Assembly: GCF_032337115.1 (NCBI RefSeq) | Contig: NZ_JAVXZY010000002.1 | Span: 620,001 to 684,000, forward strand | Reading direction: 5' to 3' | Source of the DNA: Roseateles_C aquae | GTDB taxonomy: Bacteria > Pseudomonadota > Gammaproteobacteria > Burkholderiales > Burkholderiaceae_C | Length of the DNA: 64,000 nucleotides | Shown: piece after piece, positions 62,835 through 64,000 of the stretch | How the letters are laid out: the number at the start of each line of letters is the position of its first letter | Numbering within the stretch: the stretch's first letter is position 1 | Position numbers and translations under genes: made by a program | Notes under the pieces: generated by a model | Database searches by the model: none | What the model saw: only the letters and a program-made list of their open reading frames with translations | Told to the model about the DNA's origin: nothing

Positions 62835-62874
62835 GTATTGTCCGTCAAATGTCAGCCGCTTCTGGCTGTGCGAC

Positions 62875-64000
62875 TCAGCGGCCGAAAGGCCCCCAGGTCG
62901 GCTCTCGCACATCGGCCAGCGTCGACACCAGCTTGGCCTTGATGCGGCCGTCCAGCGTCGTCGTCACCAAGACATCACGGCCACCGCTGCGGGTGGCATA
63001 GACGATCAGCCGGCCATTGGGCGCAAAGCTGGGGCTTTCGTCGTCCGTCGTGTCGCTGATCTTCTGCACCACGCCGCTGGCCAGATCCATCACGCACAGG
63101 CGGAAGGTCGAGCCCCCCTCGCGGGTGATGAAGGCCAGCGTACGGCCGTCGGGGCTGATCGTTGGGCTGATGTTGTAGCTGCCGTTGAAAGTCACGCGCT
63201 CGGCCTCACCGCCATCGGCAGGCATCCGGTAGATCTGCGGACTGCCACCGCGGTCGCTGACGAAGTAGATTTTCTGACCATCGGGCGTGAACACCGGCTC
63301 GGTATCGATCGCACGGGTCTGCGTGAGGCGCTTGACGTTGTCGCCATTGCGGCCCATCACGAAGAGCTGCGAGCCGCCATCACGCGACAAGGTCATCGCC
63401 AGCCGCTGACCGTCGGGCGAGAAGGCCGGTGCGCTATTGCTACCGCGGAAATTCGCGACCATGCGCCGCCGGCCGGTAGCCAGTTCCTGCACCCAGACGA
63501 CGGCCTTGCGGGTTTCGAAGGACACATAGGCCAGTTCCTTGCCATCGGGCGACCAGGCTGGCGAGATGATGGGCTCGGGGCTGGCCAGTGCGATCTGGCC
63601 GCCCTCACCGTCGGCATCGGTGATGCGCAGGCTGTAGCGTCCGCCGGCCTTTGTGACATAGGCCATGCGGGTGGCGAAGACACCGCGCTCACCGGTCAGC
63701 TTTTGGTAAATGCTGTCGGCGATGCGGTGCGCGGCCAGGCGCACATCGTCGGCCGCGACGGCCTGGCTTTCGCCGCCCTGGTCCTGGCCCTTGACGACGT
63801 CCCAAAGCTTGTAGCGCAGATCGTAGCGGCCATCAGCCAGGCGGGTCGCCGAGCCGGCAACCAAGGCATCGACCGCCTTGGCCCGCCATTCGTTGAAAGC
63901 CGGCAGACTGGTCTCGCTCATCGGCGCCGTATTGGGCGTAACACGGAACTGCCCGCTGCGCTCAAGATCGGCACGGATGATGGCGGCCACCGGCTGACCG
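62875..64000 (-). CDS. tolB: TolB (5' end outside window)
   Basis: The frame is open to the right edge, so the N-terminus and signal peptide are missing. Visible are the N-terminal DUF (RADLERSGQFRVTPNTAPM, VAGSATRLADGRYDLRYKLWDV) and a six-blade propeller with repeated SPDG motifs (ISPAWSPDGKELAYVSF, APAFSPDGQRLAMTL, PVFTPDGQKIYFVSD). It ends REPTWGPFGR. TolB links the Tol inner-membrane complex with Pal in the periplasm. First visible gene of tolB-pal-cpoB. Confidence 0.96.
   Translation of the reverse strand, partial: GQPVAAIIRADLERSGQFRVTPNTAPMSETSLPAFNEWRAKAVDALVAGSATRLADGRYDLRYKLWDVVKGQDQGGESQAVAADDVRLAAHRIADSIYQKLTGERGVFATRMAYVTKAGGRYSLRITDADGEGGQIALASPEPIISPAWSPDGKELAYVSFETRKAVVWVQELATGRRRMVANFRGSNSAPAFSPDGQRLAMTLSRDGGSQLFVMGRNGDNVKRLTQTRAIDTEPVFTPDGQKIYFVSDRGGSPQIYRMPADGGEAERVTFNGSYNISPTISPDGRTLAFITREGGSTFRLCVMDLASGVVQKISDTTDDESPSFAPNGRLIVYATRSGGRDVLVTTTLDGRIKAKLVSTLADVREPTWGPFGR

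Overview
The window is GC-rich, densely packed DNA from a betaproteobacterium of the order Burkholderiales. Gene content and protein style suggest a Roseateles/Pelomonas/Rubrivivax-type member, but this is inference from gene families, not a database match. Supporting markers are the PHB regulator PhaR with a 3-hydroxybutyrate dehydrogenase, a mfd/serB/ispD/ispF neighbourhood, OmpR-EnvZ, NadA/NadB, PEP-CTERM proteins and a TolB-Pal-CpoB cluster. No phage, complete insertion sequence, CRISPR array or rRNA operon was seen.

Layout. 1-7.1 kb: phaR (cut by the left edge), a PEP-CTERM protein, tRNA-Val, relA coupled to an alpha/beta hydrolase, bdhA, a cluster of four hairpins, and a SIMPL-domain protein. 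7.2-11.3 kb: ompR-envZ facing ispD-gst-ispF, whose three genes overlap. 11.4-14.7 kb: a secreted-protein block (PEP-CTERM protein, small secreted protein, PA-domain metallopeptidase, small hypothetical) lying between ispD and mfd. 14.8-21.2 kb: mfd, serB and a flavin reductase, then a GC-poorer hypothetical gene and a second, truncated serB 3' end. 21.2-31.2 kb: a substrate-binding protein with a histidine kinase, a TPR protein, an operon of ThDP enzyme, DUF3592-like protein, S4 protein and RraA, and a divergent MFS/AraC pair. 31.3-37.6 kb: nadA, a ComFB-like protein, a solute-binding protein, nadB and a bacterial lipoxygenase with all five iron ligands. 37.7-43.2 kb: a 1,674-residue kinase/ATPase/GAF/GGDEF protein with a 276-bp palindromic MITE-like element 18 bp before its start codon, then more hairpins. 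43.2-50.9 kb: an M2 (ACE-like) peptidase, a TPR histidine kinase, a transglutaminase-like protein and clpB with a sigma-32 type promoter. 50.9-59.8 kb: DUF1993, crcB/moaE, a DapA-family enzyme, a Crp/Fnr regulator with a candidate operator, Mpo1-like and PanE-like proteins, a nitroreductase, apbC, DUF523 and a family-39 glycosyltransferase. 59.9-64 kb: three tRNA-Lys genes, tcdA, cpoB, pal and tolB (cut by the right edge).

The most distinctive items are the nested palindromic element upstream of the giant signalling gene, the serB partial duplication (about 87% identical, gap-free) bracketing a foreign-looking segment, the PEP-CTERM/PA-metallopeptidase block, and the lipoxygenase next to a c-di-GMP signalling giant. 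Several genes overlap by ATGA or TGATG, suggesting translational coupling: hydrolase-relA, ispD-gst-ispF, serB-flavin reductase, ThDP enzyme-DUF3592, moaE-crcB and mpo1-panE.
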